Assembly (NCBI GenBank): GCA_030431975.1
Contig: JAUIHP010000016.1
Span: 62,001-126,000 of the forward strand
Reading direction: 5' to 3'
Length of the DNA: 64,000 nt
From: a bacterium
GTDB taxonomy: Bacteria > Eisenbacteria > RBG-16-71-46 > CAIMUX01
This document shows positions 48,601-56,417 of the stretch, piece by piece. The notes beneath the pieces are model-generated. The model ran no database searches. It worked only from the letters and a program-made list of their open reading frames with translations, and had not been told where the DNA came from. The stretch's first letter is position 1. Each line of letters opens with the position of its first letter. The translations under genes and the position numbers were made by a program.

Positions 48601-49175
48601 AAGCGGAGGGAGCCGAGGGGCCGGTCGTCCTAGATCACCTGCCAGCAATGTTTAAAATAGGTGTGAGCGACCCGTTGGCTGCCGTGTTTGCCCCATATAT
48701 CCAGATGGATCGGGCGCTGGCGATGACGGTTGCCAAGGTGTGTCCATATGGCCTCACCGAGATTCCCAGAGCTATTGCCTGGCTTCATGCAGCTCCTGCT
48801 GCGGAACTAACAGCGAAGGGGCTATCCGCGCCCGAGGTGGATGTTCTTCGGAGGAAGCAGCGTCAACTGCCGGACTTTGAACCGTTCGAGTTCGAAGATG
48901 GGGCCATGCGATGGAGCGTGAAGGTCAGATCGGCTCCAATCAGCATTGGAGCGAATGACCGGCTTGTTGTCGTCCCACGTCCGGACCAAAGCCCCGCGCA
49001 CTATGATTTGGTCACCCTTTCTGGCAAGCGACTTGGCAACTTCCGCCGGTCCACAGGAGAGCTTCCGCCCTGGTGGAATGACCCGCTAAGCACGGATGTA
49101 CGAGTGGAGAACGTTGACCTGCTGGGCGACGGCGGTGTGCGCGTGGCACTCAATGCTCGCGAGCTCGCAATCTGA
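45603..49175 (+). CDS. hamB: Hachiman HamB-like SF2 helicase
   Basis: 1190 aa, GTG start with zero spacing after hamA. An N-terminal helical region (about 1-295) precedes a Ski2-like DEAD/DEAH core: LWPSQRKALGMI (Q-like), Walker A MPTSAGKT (316-323), DEGH (423-426), SAVLPN (motif III), YGTTLAFVPQARQVD (motif IV), TTLAQGVNLPIRTVLVRG (motif V) and GRAGRA (704-709). About 480 residues of mainly helical sequence follow and end without a known domain. The motif set, size and partnership with a DUF1837 protein match HamB. The codon use is unlike the flanking host genes. Confidence 0.85.
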   Translation: MPRDLAETALALQELLEDGALRNLQAQAHARTMLNQLGTSADDWHQFTEELDERLLYGAHVYLVRGMELIDIDSHAALGSSLLFRGAETLEFITDSARGPISRFEERLNAALAYHVSGHHARSYVIADRLAEEEHTGRGPDGLATSLLALLRRDLRSLSTSCLKTLGSQTSQDQGVSKALREGALDDDDAIGNLGRRSLSEALLSYLEYAKRGQAELLVGARAQCRVVSRLGQEAGHVDLWWLGLAVERLLRDLGNSSLWSGLRDLCPTSPYGGAIDRYIESSLRAETSIVTLWPSQRKALGMIKTPGAPSFCIRMPTSAGKTKIAEFCILRTMLEAVVEDDARCLYIAPFRSLAVEVESTLSKGLRPLGIRVSEIYGGFDLTVADERLIRETQVMVATPEKIDAAVRLVPDLLDSVRLVIIDEGHIAGSRSERGIRAEFLINRLLWRLGRDNCRHVFISAVLPNADEFASWIGGSADRIVESDWRPSRLVLGECEWSRTRGDVRLSFTHEGSQRLETDVLIQPFVRVRGVRGVPGAGRRRNAFPHDTPEAFAACVLRFAQYGTTLAFVPQARQVDSNARVLVKASHLMKVLSEADGETWKLPAPDGTTRLMREAIDAMGEELGEGSEPEWFLRHGIAIHRGNLPAGVRIAVERLIRAGEIRIIVATTTLAQGVNLPIRTVLVRGLQQGQDSVVDAMTFWNIAGRAGRALCENEGQVLFFNDIERDRLVVRRQRQAAAAIVDRSAVEQVVGLLYRILKLLVHRWRIDAPDLDLPGLALRLAENDFEWVERSRRPGLKEFVALIDQHLLAVAVEGGFGPADLDLLQEVLRESLLYAQLGARPVERLDETAARDILAARLRWVFARVPHPTRREQFYRMGMSLGDCETIEAATDELLTLVEQAHEWQELTLAQRLELLMSFAVIASRVKATSEAVRTMPPDALDIVRAWLQGKRCVQIVADGLGEELEHDAGQLGRFLEEYCVYGLAWAVSGLISFAKEELQAEGAEGPVVLDHLPAMFKIGVSDPLAAVFAPYIQMDRALAMTVAKVCPYGLTEIPRAIAWLHAAPAAELTAKGLSAPEVDVLRRKQRQLPDFEPFEFEDGAMRWSVKVRSAPISIGANDRLVVVPRPDQSPAHYDLVTLSGKRLGNFRRSTGELPPWWNDPLSTDVRVENVDLLGDGGVRVALNARELAI

Positions 49176-49510
49176 TTGTCACTTTTGATCTCCCCACTTG
49201 GGTTGGTGGGGCTCGTTCGGTAAGTAGGAAGTCATCCAGAGGGAAGTGTTGCCAGCCTAGCCCCTCTTTGTTGCCAACCTGACAGTCACCGATCGCAGAG
49301 CGGTGCCCTGTCCGATCAAGTGCCGACCGCTACAGCTGATACCTCCCTCGGGCGCAATAGGTCGCGGACCTCTGCCAACTAGGTCAGGGTCGTTCACTAT
49401 CGACAAATCTGATGAACTGCTACCCATAGGTACGCGTTCGGTGACCCCATCTTGAGCGTCGGACCGGATTGACGAGAATGGGGTTCCACCCTCAAGGAGG
49501 CGCCATGACT
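49176..49510. other. Tail of the island: hairpin and leader of a lost gene
   Basis: Directly after hamB a CCCCAC/GTGGGG hairpin (49192-49197/49206-49211) may end the transcript. From about 49440 there is a stem ACCCCAT / ATGGGGT, then CTCAAGGAGGCGCC and an ATG at 49504 with a good ribosome site. The ATG runs straight into the displaced gene end and stops after nine codons (MTDWKIAVP). It looks like the leader of a lost gene, possibly a transposase, joined to the right repeat. Confidence 0.45.
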
Positions 49511-49654
49511 GACTGGAAGATCGCGGTGCCGTAGACTGCCGGAGTCGGTGTTTCAGAGCTTCGATCCGGTGGTTTCCTAGACCTAGACCTAGAGCTCCTG
49601 ATGAAGCTTCGCGCCTGATCGGCCTGCGCTCCAACCCGGCACGAAGTGTGAGTG
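49511..49654 (+). repeat. Right copy of the direct repeat (possible attR); decayed gene end
   Basis: Matches 43519-43662 but with a C-to-T change that creates a TAG in the old frame and loss of two C residues (GACTGCC instead of GACCCTGCC). It no longer encodes the protein tail. It is the displaced copy, free to decay. Confidence 0.88.
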
Positions 49655-49660
49655 AGTTGG

Positions 49661-50983
49661 TTAGTTGACCCCAAGAAGGACGAAACGAGCCTTCAGGTCG
49701 AGAGCCTTTCCCTGAATGCGCACGTAGTAGACGCCCTCGACCAGATCCGCTGACGAGGGTAAGGACGCGATTGTTGGGCCTGCCTCCAAGCTCAGCCAGG
49801 ACTCACCTTCCAAGGCCCCGGCGACGTCGTACAACCGAACGCAATACGATCCAGCGTACGGCACCTGAAACGACAGGCGCGGCGCGGACCGGGCTGGGTT
49901 AGGGAAGACCCTCAGGAAGACATCGTCTCCGAGAACTTCCATCGGCGACGACGAGGACTGGCAGGTCAAGAATGCTCCAGCAGACTCACATGGTAGGCCG
50001 AGATGGAGGAGTGGATCTGCACACGGCGAATCAGGGCTCAAGTAAAAGTCGTTGTTGGAAGGATCGCAGAACATCGGATCCACGGAGTAGTTGTTGGTTG
50101 TGCTGCATCCCCCGCACAACAAGCCTCCGTCCTCGTTGTCCCAGAAGTCCGAACACCGGACGTTTCCGCCATCTGCAAGCACCGCCCCAGCGCCGCCGAT
50201 TGTTCCGGCAACGATACAGCGTTCGATCTCTGCGTAACCGGCCAGAAGATTGATCGCTCCACCCATTCCCACAACTTCATTTCCCCAGAAAGTGCAACGA
50301 CTCAGAACCGGGTGAGAACCGAAGTCGCAACACTCATGGTAGGAGCCGAGGCCGCCGAACTCCCCTCGATTGCCAACGAAAACACTTCCTGTGACCTGCG
50401 AGGGTCCGGACAGTGCGACCGCGCCGTACCCCGTCGACGTGTTGTCAACAAAGAAGCAGTTCTCTACATCGCCGGAGAAGCTGCTAAAGACGAGCGGCGC
50501 ACCGTCATCCGTTACGGAGATTGTGTTTCCGATAAAGTCGCAGTCGACCACGAGCGACCCTGGTCCGGGCCACACGATTCCCCCGAAACTTTTGTCAGCG
50601 ATAGACTCGAAGACACAGCCCTCCATCACGAAAGTGCCGCCAATAATAACGGTGTCATCCCCGGTGAACCGAAGGTTCTCGATTCGGTGCCCGTCCGCCA
50701 CCCGATACCAAAGTCTAAGGTCGACAATTGTCGTAGAACCGGGAGTCGCACCCAAGCCCACAATCGATAGATCTGACACCCACACTTGTGTGTGCGCTTC
50801 GGAACCCTCGGCATAGAGACCCGGTTGGATGGCGACGACATCGCCCGATTGTGCAGCCAGCACGGCCTCACGGACCGAACTGAAGTCTGCGTCGGCGCCG
50901 GATCCTACTAGAATCTGCTCGGCACTGCAGGTTGCCGCAAGCATCAACTGAAAAGCGAATAGCGCGATGAGGTAGATCTTCAT
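49661..50983 (-). CDS. Secreted beta-helix protein with sorting tail
   Basis: 440 aa from ATG 50983; signal peptide LIALFAFQLMLAATCSAEQ. Residues about 20-340 are a right-handed parallel beta-helix of the polyvalent NosD/CASH type: ILVGSGADADFSSVREAVLAA, DVVAIQPGLYAEG, IENLRFTGDD, VENCFFVDNTS, VTGSVFVGNRGEFGG and RCTFWGNEVVGMGGAIN. Cys residues are frequent in turns. The C-terminus has NPARSAPRLSFQV, DVAGALEG and LVEGVYYVRIQG, a type IX-like sorting domain. It lies immediately beyond the island's right repeat and is convergent with the island. Confidence 0.85.
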   Translation of the reverse strand: MKIYLIALFAFQLMLAATCSAEQILVGSGADADFSSVREAVLAAQSGDVVAIQPGLYAEGSEAHTQVWVSDLSIVGLGATPGSTTIVDLRLWYRVADGHRIENLRFTGDDTVIIGGTFVMEGCVFESIADKSFGGIVWPGPGSLVVDCDFIGNTISVTDDGAPLVFSSFSGDVENCFFVDNTSTGYGAVALSGPSQVTGSVFVGNRGEFGGLGSYHECCDFGSHPVLSRCTFWGNEVVGMGGAINLLAGYAEIERCIVAGTIGGAGAVLADGGNVRCSDFWDNEDGGLLCGGCSTTNNYSVDPMFCDPSNNDFYLSPDSPCADPLLHLGLPCESAGAFLTCQSSSSPMEVLGDDVFLRVFPNPARSAPRLSFQVPYAGSYCVRLYDVAGALEGESWLSLEAGPTIASLPSSADLVEGVYYVRIQGKALDLKARFVLLGVN

Positions 50984-51081
50984 GGGGTTCCCGATCGTAG
51001 TAGGGGCCACAGCGGTCGAAGCACTCAGTAGCTAAAGTAACACAGTGACAGCCTTGTCTTCACGCCGAACGGCGAGGTTGT

Positions 51082-51324
51082 TTGACAAAGACGGTCGATC
51101 CTTCCCCTCTCGACACGCCGTCAAAGGCAGAAATCTTTGATGTCACGGGACGCTTGGTTCGGTCCTTGGGATCTGCGACGGAAACTGACGGGGTAACCTT
51201 GGAGTGGCATTGGAACGGGCGTGATTCCGGTGGAACTCTCGTCGTCAGCGGGCTCTATTTCGGAAGGGTCGAAACCTCGACCGGCAGGCGGTACACAGCC
51301 CGGATCCTCATCGTGGGTGATTAG
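51082..51324 (+). pseudogene. Orphan FlgD-like / type IX sorting-domain fragment
   Basis: 80 codons from TTG 51082: DPSPLDTPSKAEIFDVTGRL, then VRSL, EWHWNGRDSGGTLVVSGLYF and GRVETSTGRRYTARILIVGD to the stop. This is the C-terminal sorting domain seen at the end of other secreted proteins in the window, but no gene body precedes it and no signal peptide is present. The intact N-terminal strand with NPF is missing. Probably the tail of a deleted gene. Confidence 0.7.
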
Positions 51325-51417
51325 TCGCGCCCGCGTCGGAGGCGGTCCCAGCGTTGTCCCATGACAGACGGTACTGCGACTCAGAACTCCGATTCGTTTG
51401 TGTCCCAGCGCCAGCCT

Positions 51418-52008
51418 TCAGCGGGAAATCAGTCCGTCCAGAAGTAGCCGTGCCTTGCGAGCCAGGCTCGCCGCGACGGTGACGTCCCCGTCGTCCAGCG
51501 CGTTCGTCACTTTCTCCATCAACTCTTTCGCAGTTCGCAGCTGCTCCGCCTCGTCGCGGCTCAATCGGCTGCGAGTCTCCATTTCGCGAAGACTGGTCTC
51601 AGCTTCGCTGAGATCGTTCCGTGCATCGCGTTCCAACTTCTGTCGCTCCGCTGCCGGAACGTCGACCTGAAGCTGAGGGAGCGCGGGCGCCGCATTCGAA
51701 GTTTCTTCGGAGGGCGGACTCGGGCTACCTGTACCTTGAGCGGGAGTCTTAGGCGCATTCTGGCCGCCGGATCGTCCACTCTTTGCAGCCGACTCCTGCG
51801 AGGACCGCGGTGATCCCGCCGGCTCCACCTGGGCACTCTCAAGGGAGTCGAAGACGGCACTCGAGTCGGTCGCGGACGAGGAGAAGGCTTCCTGTGGCGG
51901 GGTCGGATCCGTCGGGGGGGATTCTCCGCTCGAGAACGCGCCGCAGCCGGCCAGTGCCAAGACGGGTGACATCCAGACCCAATAGAATCGTCGGGCTCGA
52001 CCGTTCAC
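51418..52008 (-). CDS. Lipoprotein with coiled-coil domain
   Basis: 196 aa from GTG 52008 (GGAG seven bases upstream); ATG 52044 overlapping the histidine kinase gene is an alternative. The signal ends LALAGC, a lipobox. Residues about 30-110 are Ser/Pro/Gly-rich, then a helix-rich coiled coil (RQKLERDARNDLSEAETSL to KARLLLDGLIS). No known family. It ends the operon with the NtrC/histidine kinase pair and may be linked to its signal. Confidence 0.72.
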   Translation of the reverse strand: MNGRARRFYWVWMSPVLALAGCGAFSSGESPPTDPTPPQEAFSSSATDSSAVFDSLESAQVEPAGSPRSSQESAAKSGRSGGQNAPKTPAQGTGSPSPPSEETSNAAPALPQLQVDVPAAERQKLERDARNDLSEAETSLREMETRSRLSRDEAEQLRTAKELMEKVTNALDDGDVTVAASLARKARLLLDGLISR

Positions 52009-52027
52009 GTTTTCTCCAGCCTCGCGG

Positions 52028-53860
52028 CTATCTTTCGCCTTCATCCGAGTCCTCGAGTCCCCGAGGCAGTGACATCGTCACGGTAGCGCCGAGTCCGGCT
52101 TCCGTGCCAGCCCCGATCGTAACCTCTCCACCGTGGAATGCGGCGACCTGACGAACCAGAGCCAGCCCGACTCCGCTTCCGGTGGCCTTCGTCGTAAAGT
52201 AGATGTCGAAGACGCGGCTGCGATTCGTCTCAGGAATTCCGGGGCCGGAGTCCGCGACCTCGAGATGGACCCACCGCGCGTCCGAGCGACTGCGAATGCG
52301 AATCGTGTCGTCGTCGGAAGGTGTGGCTTCGATGGCGTTGCGAACCAGATTGTCGAGGGCCTGACGCAACAGGTGGCGGTCGGCCGGAATGTCAGGAAGG
52401 TGGGTCTCGAGTTCCGTCCGAAGTTCGACTCCCGCCTGGCGTGCTTCAAAACGAAGGTTGGACTCGACCTCATCGACGAGACTGTTCAGCTCCGTGGGTT
52501 GCATCGCAGCCGGTCGGAGGCGAGCGAGTCGGAGGAATCCGTTGACCACATCGTCGAGTCTTCCGATCTTCGACTGCAGACCGGTCAGGTGCTTCTGGGT
52601 CTTTGGATCGTCTCCCTGCAGCAATCCCAGGGCGTGAAGTTCGAACTGGATGGACTGAAGCGGGTTCCGAATCTCGTGTGCGACCCCTGCGGCCATCTGC
52701 GCCAGCCAGGTGAGAACATGTGACTGGTCGACCAGCGTATGAAGATGCGCCTGCTCGGCGGCTGGTTTGATTTCCACGAGAAAGCCCGCGACGCCGTCCG
52801 GGTTTTCGACGACATGTGCGACCGCGACCTGTTCCTCTTCGTCGTCCTCGCCGGGCAGCTGCACGGTCAGGCTCGGCGTCTCCCCAGATCCGTCGTAGGC
52901 CCGTTCGAGTTCCAACACCGCAGCCAGCAGAGGGTGTCCCGGCAGGACGTCGTCCAGCTTGCGACCGAGCACGGCCTCCCGATCCAACTCGAGTTGGGAG
53001 GCGGCTGGAACGTTGATCATGACGATCTCTCGGGAGGGTCCCAAGGTGAGGATGCCGTCTCCAAAGAGATCGGCGGCGCGGCGGAACGTGGTTTCGACGC
53101 CCGCGCGGCGACGGTCCTGGTCGTACTGTTCTCCCAACAGATTGAGTTCGCGCGCCAGTTCACCAAACTCGCCGACGCCGTCATCCGCCAGTTTTGGACG
53201 GCGTCCTTCCCGAACGGCTACGACCGCGTCCCGGGCCCGGCGGACGCGCGTGACCACGATGTGGGAAAGTACGGCGCCGGTTGCCGTGGCTAATGCGACG
53301 AAGGCCGCAGCGAGAAGGAGTCCTGCGCCCAGCCGTGTACGAACCTGATCGAGAAGAAACGTTCCGGAGACGACGACCTGAATCGACGCGACCGGTTCAT
53401 CGGCCACCACCAGAGGCGTGAAGACTTCGTAGGTCGGTTCGTCCTTCCAAAGCCGATAGAGAGTTTGCAGGGACGCGACCAGGTTTTGGGGTTCAGGGAG
53501 CGGTTCGTGCCGCTCCACCGGTTCCGTCAGGAACGAGTCCAGAGTGTGCGCGACGACGATGTCCCGCGGATCGGTGACGGCGACGTGCACGACCCCACTG
53601 GCGAGCACCTGCGCGTCCTCCAATTCCAGGGTCACTCTGGGGTTGGACTGAAGGTTGTTGAGTGCACCGGAACCCTGCTCCATCAGCAGAAAGGCGATCT
53701 GTCGACGAAGACCGCCCGTGACGAGTCGGCTCTCGACGGAAGCTCGTTCCAGGGTCGACCGGGTTCGGTCCGCCAACTCCATGAGCCCGGCGACAAGGAC
53801 GACGAGCACGGAAAGCAGCGTAAGCCAACCGATCTGACGTGAAGCCCAGCCCAGTCTCAC
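52028..53860 (-). CDS. Membrane sensor histidine kinase (PAS/HAMP)
   Basis: 610 aa, GTG start three bases after the response regulator stop. Membrane helices at about 9-28 (WLTLLSVLVVLVAGLMELA) and about 180-210 (GLLLAAAFVALATATGAVLSHIVV) enclose a periplasmic sensor domain of about 150 residues. HAMP and PAS segments follow; then HisKA with the phospho-His in GVAHEIRNPLQSIQFEL, and HATPase with NLVRNAIEATP (N box), DSGPGIPE (G1) and TGSGVGLALVRQ (G2). This is an NtrB-type kinase. It phosphorylates the adjacent sigma-54 activator; the signal is unknown. Confidence 0.95.
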   Translation of the reverse strand: MRLGWASRQIGWLTLLSVLVVLVAGLMELADRTRSTLERASVESRLVTGGLRRQIAFLLMEQGSGALNNLQSNPRVTLELEDAQVLASGVVHVAVTDPRDIVVAHTLDSFLTEPVERHEPLPEPQNLVASLQTLYRLWKDEPTYEVFTPLVVADEPVASIQVVVSGTFLLDQVRTRLGAGLLLAAAFVALATATGAVLSHIVVTRVRRARDAVVAVREGRRPKLADDGVGEFGELARELNLLGEQYDQDRRRAGVETTFRRAADLFGDGILTLGPSREIVMINVPAASQLELDREAVLGRKLDDVLPGHPLLAAVLELERAYDGSGETPSLTVQLPGEDDEEEQVAVAHVVENPDGVAGFLVEIKPAAEQAHLHTLVDQSHVLTWLAQMAAGVAHEIRNPLQSIQFELHALGLLQGDDPKTQKHLTGLQSKIGRLDDVVNGFLRLARLRPAAMQPTELNSLVDEVESNLRFEARQAGVELRTELETHLPDIPADRHLLRQALDNLVRNAIEATPSDDDTIRIRSRSDARWVHLEVADSGPGIPETNRSRVFDIYFTTKATGSGVGLALVRQVAAFHGGEVTIGAGTEAGLGATVTMSLPRGLEDSDEGER

Positions 53861-53863
53861 GAG

Positions 53864-55273
53864 CTACTCACTCTCCTCGTCGCCCGGGTCCGGCGCATAC
53901 GCGCCCTCTTCCTCGTACTTGTGAAGCTTTGTATAGAGTGTCCGCGTGCTGATTCCGAGCATGGAGGCCGCACGTGTCTTCACTCCCTTGCAAACGTCCA
54001 GAGTTTCGAGGATGAGTGCCTTCTCGGCCTCCTCGACCGTCGTTCCCACCGACAGCATGAGCGTTCCGGGTTCGCCGCTGGACTTTCCTGCCTTAGGCCG
54101 GACAGAAGGGGGTAGGTGATGGGGTTCGATGTCGCCTTCCTTACAGAGAATCGACGCTCTCTGCACGACGTTTCGAAGCTCGCGGGCGTTCCCCGGCCAG
54201 TCATGGCGAAGGAGCAGTGCGATCGCATCCTCGCTGAATCCGGTCGCTTCGGTCTGTCCGCTGTCACTGAAGCCGCTGAGGAAGTGGTCGGCAAGAAGAG
54301 GGATGTCCAGCTTCCGTTCACGCAACGGAGGAAGTTGGATATGGAAGACATTGAGTCTGTAGTAGAGGTCCTCGCGGAACTCTCCGCGCTCGAGCGCCCC
54401 TTCGATGTCGGCATTGGTCGAGGCGATCACGCGGGTGTCGACGGAAACTTCCTCGGTTCCTCCGAGCCGTTGCACCTTGCCGTCCTCGAGAACGCGAAGC
54501 AGCTTGCTTTGCAGAGCCACCGGCATCTCGCCGATCTCGTCGAGTAGAAGTGTGCCGCCGTCTGCCTGCTCGAAGCATCCCGGGCGGGACTGGTTGGCCC
54601 CCGTGAACGCGCCTTTCTCGTGGCCGAGAATCTCACTCTCCAACAGCGTCTCGGGAATCGCCGCGCAGTTGATGGCGACAAGACGGCTGTCTTTGCGCCC
54701 GCTCAGTTCGTGAATGGTCCGGGCGACCATTTCCTTTCCGGTCCCGCTTTCTCCGGTGATGAGGACCGAAGCTTCGGACGGGCCGACCTGTTCGATAAGC
54801 CGGTACTGCTCGAGCATGGATCGCGACTTTCCGACCAGTCGGTGAAACCGGCCCCCACGCAGGACCTCCTGGCGAAGTTCCCGAACCTCGCTTCGTAGTT
54901 GGGATCGTTCGAGGGCGCGTTGGATGACGTGCTCGAGATGATCCGGTCGCACCGGTTTCTGCAGGTAGTCATAAACGCCCCGGCGCGTCGCTTCGATTGC
55001 GGTTTCGATCGTGGCGTGGCCGGTCAACACGATGATCGTGGCCTCGAGCGAGGCTTCGCGAAGTTCGGAGATCAGCCAGAGTCCGTCGTGACCGGGCATG
55101 TTGAGGTCGGTCACGATGACGGCGGGGGACAACTGGAGCGCGCGCTCCAAACCTTCTTCGGCGGTGGAGGCGACCGCTACTTGGAGACCGAAGTTCGAGA
55201 GAAGGGACTGCAACCCCTCGCGGATCGACTCTTCGTCATCGACGACGAGGACTTGTGTTGTGCCTTCACTCAG
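53864..55273 (-). CDS. Sigma-54-dependent response regulator (NtrC family), start unclear
   Basis: About 469 aa. Receiver domain: VLVVDDEESIREGLQSLL (acidic pair), phospho-acceptor Asp in VIVTDLNMPGHDG and Lys in YDYLQKPVRP. AAA+ domain: GESGTGKEMVA (Walker A), GAFTGA (sigma-54 contact) and GGTLLLDEIGEM (Walker B). A C-terminal Fis-type helix-turn-helix (RAASMLGISTRTLYTKLHKYEEEG) binds enhancers. The receiver's frame has no ATG, GTG or TTG upstream of VDDE before a stop; only CTG 55271-55273 exists. A GTG at 55269 is one base out of frame. Either CTG initiates or a frameshift interrupts the start. Confidence 0.9.
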   Translation of the reverse strand: MSEGTTQVLVVDDEESIREGLQSLLSNFGLQVAVASTAEEGLERALQLSPAVIVTDLNMPGHDGLWLISELREASLEATIIVLTGHATIETAIEATRRGVYDYLQKPVRPDHLEHVIQRALERSQLRSEVRELRQEVLRGGRFHRLVGKSRSMLEQYRLIEQVGPSEASVLITGESGTGKEMVARTIHELSGRKDSRLVAINCAAIPETLLESEILGHEKGAFTGANQSRPGCFEQADGGTLLLDEIGEMPVALQSKLLRVLEDGKVQRLGGTEEVSVDTRVIASTNADIEGALERGEFREDLYYRLNVFHIQLPPLRERKLDIPLLADHFLSGFSDSGQTEATGFSEDAIALLLRHDWPGNARELRNVVQRASILCKEGDIEPHHLPPSVRPKAGKSSGEPGTLMLSVGTTVEEAEKALILETLDVCKGVKTRAASMLGISTRTLYTKLHKYEEEGAYAPDPGDEESE

Positions 55274-55307
55274 CGAAGAAAACCTCGGCGAAAGTGGACC
55301 GTCGCCT

Positions 55308-55346
55308 GACCTCTGCAGTCAGATCGCCCGACCTCTGCAGTCAGAT
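55308..55346. promoter_or_regulatory. Tandem 17-bp direct repeat, candidate activator sites
   Basis: GACCTCTGCAGTCAGAT occurs at 55308-55324 and again at 55330-55346, a 22-bp step (about two helical turns). It lies in the divergent region between the NtrC-like and OmpA-like genes, upstream of a sigma-54-like promoter for the rightward genes. Positions and phasing suit enhancer sites for the NtrC-like regulator. Confidence 0.5.
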
Positions 55347-55500
55347 GGAAAGTCTGAAGATACTTCACACATGAGGGGCCTCCTATGAGAAAGCTGCAGA
55401 GCCGGAATGTGCCCGGGACTTCGCCGCGAGAATCTCGCTGAAACTTCAAGCCTATGTCAGATATGCGGTTGTGGATTGTTTTCCGGCGATCCTGGTGCGA

Positions 55501-55516
55501 TGGCATGGGGGTTGAG
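55501..55516 (+). promoter_or_regulatory. Sigma-54-like -24/-12 promoter before the OmpA lipoprotein
   Basis: TGGCAT-GGGGG-TTGAG matches the consensus TGGCAC-N5-TTGCA with correct spacing, except T for C in the -24 box and A for C in the -12 box. It is 50 bp upstream of the OmpA gene. An NtrC-family activator gene diverges from the same region, which supports the call. Confidence 0.45.
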
Positions 55517-55566
55517 TCCTACCTCCCCGAACGCGGCTAGGTGCCGCACACAGGAGGTGGTGACAA

Positions 55567-56238
55567 ATGAAGAAGCAGAATTGGATGCTCCTCGCCTTGG
55601 CGGGCACGTTCACCGTGGCCCAGGCAGGATGTGCATCGAAAGGATTTGTCCGGGACGAGATGACGCTCCTGGACGCGAAGATCGAGCGGCTCGAACAGGA
55701 CATGGAGGCCGGTGACTCCCGCGCTTCCGCCACAGCCGATGATGCATTGGCACGGGCTTCGGAAGCGATGTTGCGTGCGGAAGCCAGCGGCCGGTGGGCA
55801 CTGGGTGAGTACGACTACGAGATTGTCGACACCCACACCGTCTATTTCGACTTCGACAGCGTTGAGATTACCGACTCGGCTTCGGCCACTCTGAACAGCA
55901 TCTCGCGTCAGCTGCAGGACCGACCCGACTATGTCGCAGCGGTCCACGGTTTCGCTGACCCGAAGGGTTCGGCCGCATACAACCATGCACTCGCCGATCG
56001 TCGGGCCAACGCCGTGATTCGGTACCTCGCCAACTCTGCGCAGACGTTGCCGACGCGCTTTGTCTCCGTCAGCTACGGCGAGGATGTTCCGTCGCCGGGC
56101 GGATCGTTTGACGCGGCCGGTTTCGATACTGATGAGAGCCGGCGAAACGCGACGATCTGGATCGTCGAGCGCACTCCGATCGAGGCCAGTGGTTCCGAAA
56201 CCGCTGCGGTCACGATCGAGCAGAACACGAACGAGTAG
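55567..56238 (+). CDS. OmpA-family lipoprotein
   Basis: 223 aa. ATG 55567 preceded by AGGAGGTGG. The signal ends VAQAGCASK, a lipobox. Residues about 30-80 form a short coiled coil, then an OmpA-like peptidoglycan-binding domain: VYFDFDSVEITDSASATLNSI, VHGFADPKGSAAYNHALADRRANAV and VSYGEDVP. It anchors the outer membrane to the cell wall. It is the first gene right of a divergent regulator and probably under sigma-54 control. Confidence 0.9.
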   Translation: MKKQNWMLLALAGTFTVAQAGCASKGFVRDEMTLLDAKIERLEQDMEAGDSRASATADDALARASEAMLRAEASGRWALGEYDYEIVDTHTVYFDFDSVEITDSASATLNSISRQLQDRPDYVAAVHGFADPKGSAAYNHALADRRANAVIRYLANSAQTLPTRFVSVSYGEDVPSPGGSFDAAGFDTDESRRNATIWIVERTPIEASGSETAAVTIEQNTNE

Positions 56239-56417
56239 AGACCGATCCGACAACGAAACCGTCCGTGCCCGGTGCGCCTCAGCTCACCACCAAAGCACAA
56301 ACCCGCGCATCGGGCACGGGTCCGGTTCTGATCAGCAAGACGATCTCGCGTTTCGAAGCCTGTGAGCATCAGGGTTTGGCTTCGGGGCAGGAGAAGTGCC
56401 GAGTTCAGGAGGAAACC

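Larger units (their letters stand above)
43519..49654. mobile_element. Inserted defence island bounded by a duplicated gene end
   Basis: The left boundary is the 3' end of the lipoprotein gene (43519-43662); the right boundary is a diverged copy (49511-49654) in the same orientation. Between them are mobile-element debris and the HamA/HamB-like operon, with codon use shifted toward rarer codons (TTA, CTA, ATA) compared with neighbours. The left copy keeps the gene whole and the right one carries a 2-base deletion. This fits an element that brought its own gene end, displacing the original. No integrase is visible. Confidence 0.75.

Noticed and set aside
45603-49175. Restriction-modification or CRISPR-associated helicase
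   Set aside because: No methyltransferase, specificity subunit, Cas gene or repeat array is nearby, and the partner has the DUF1837 pattern.
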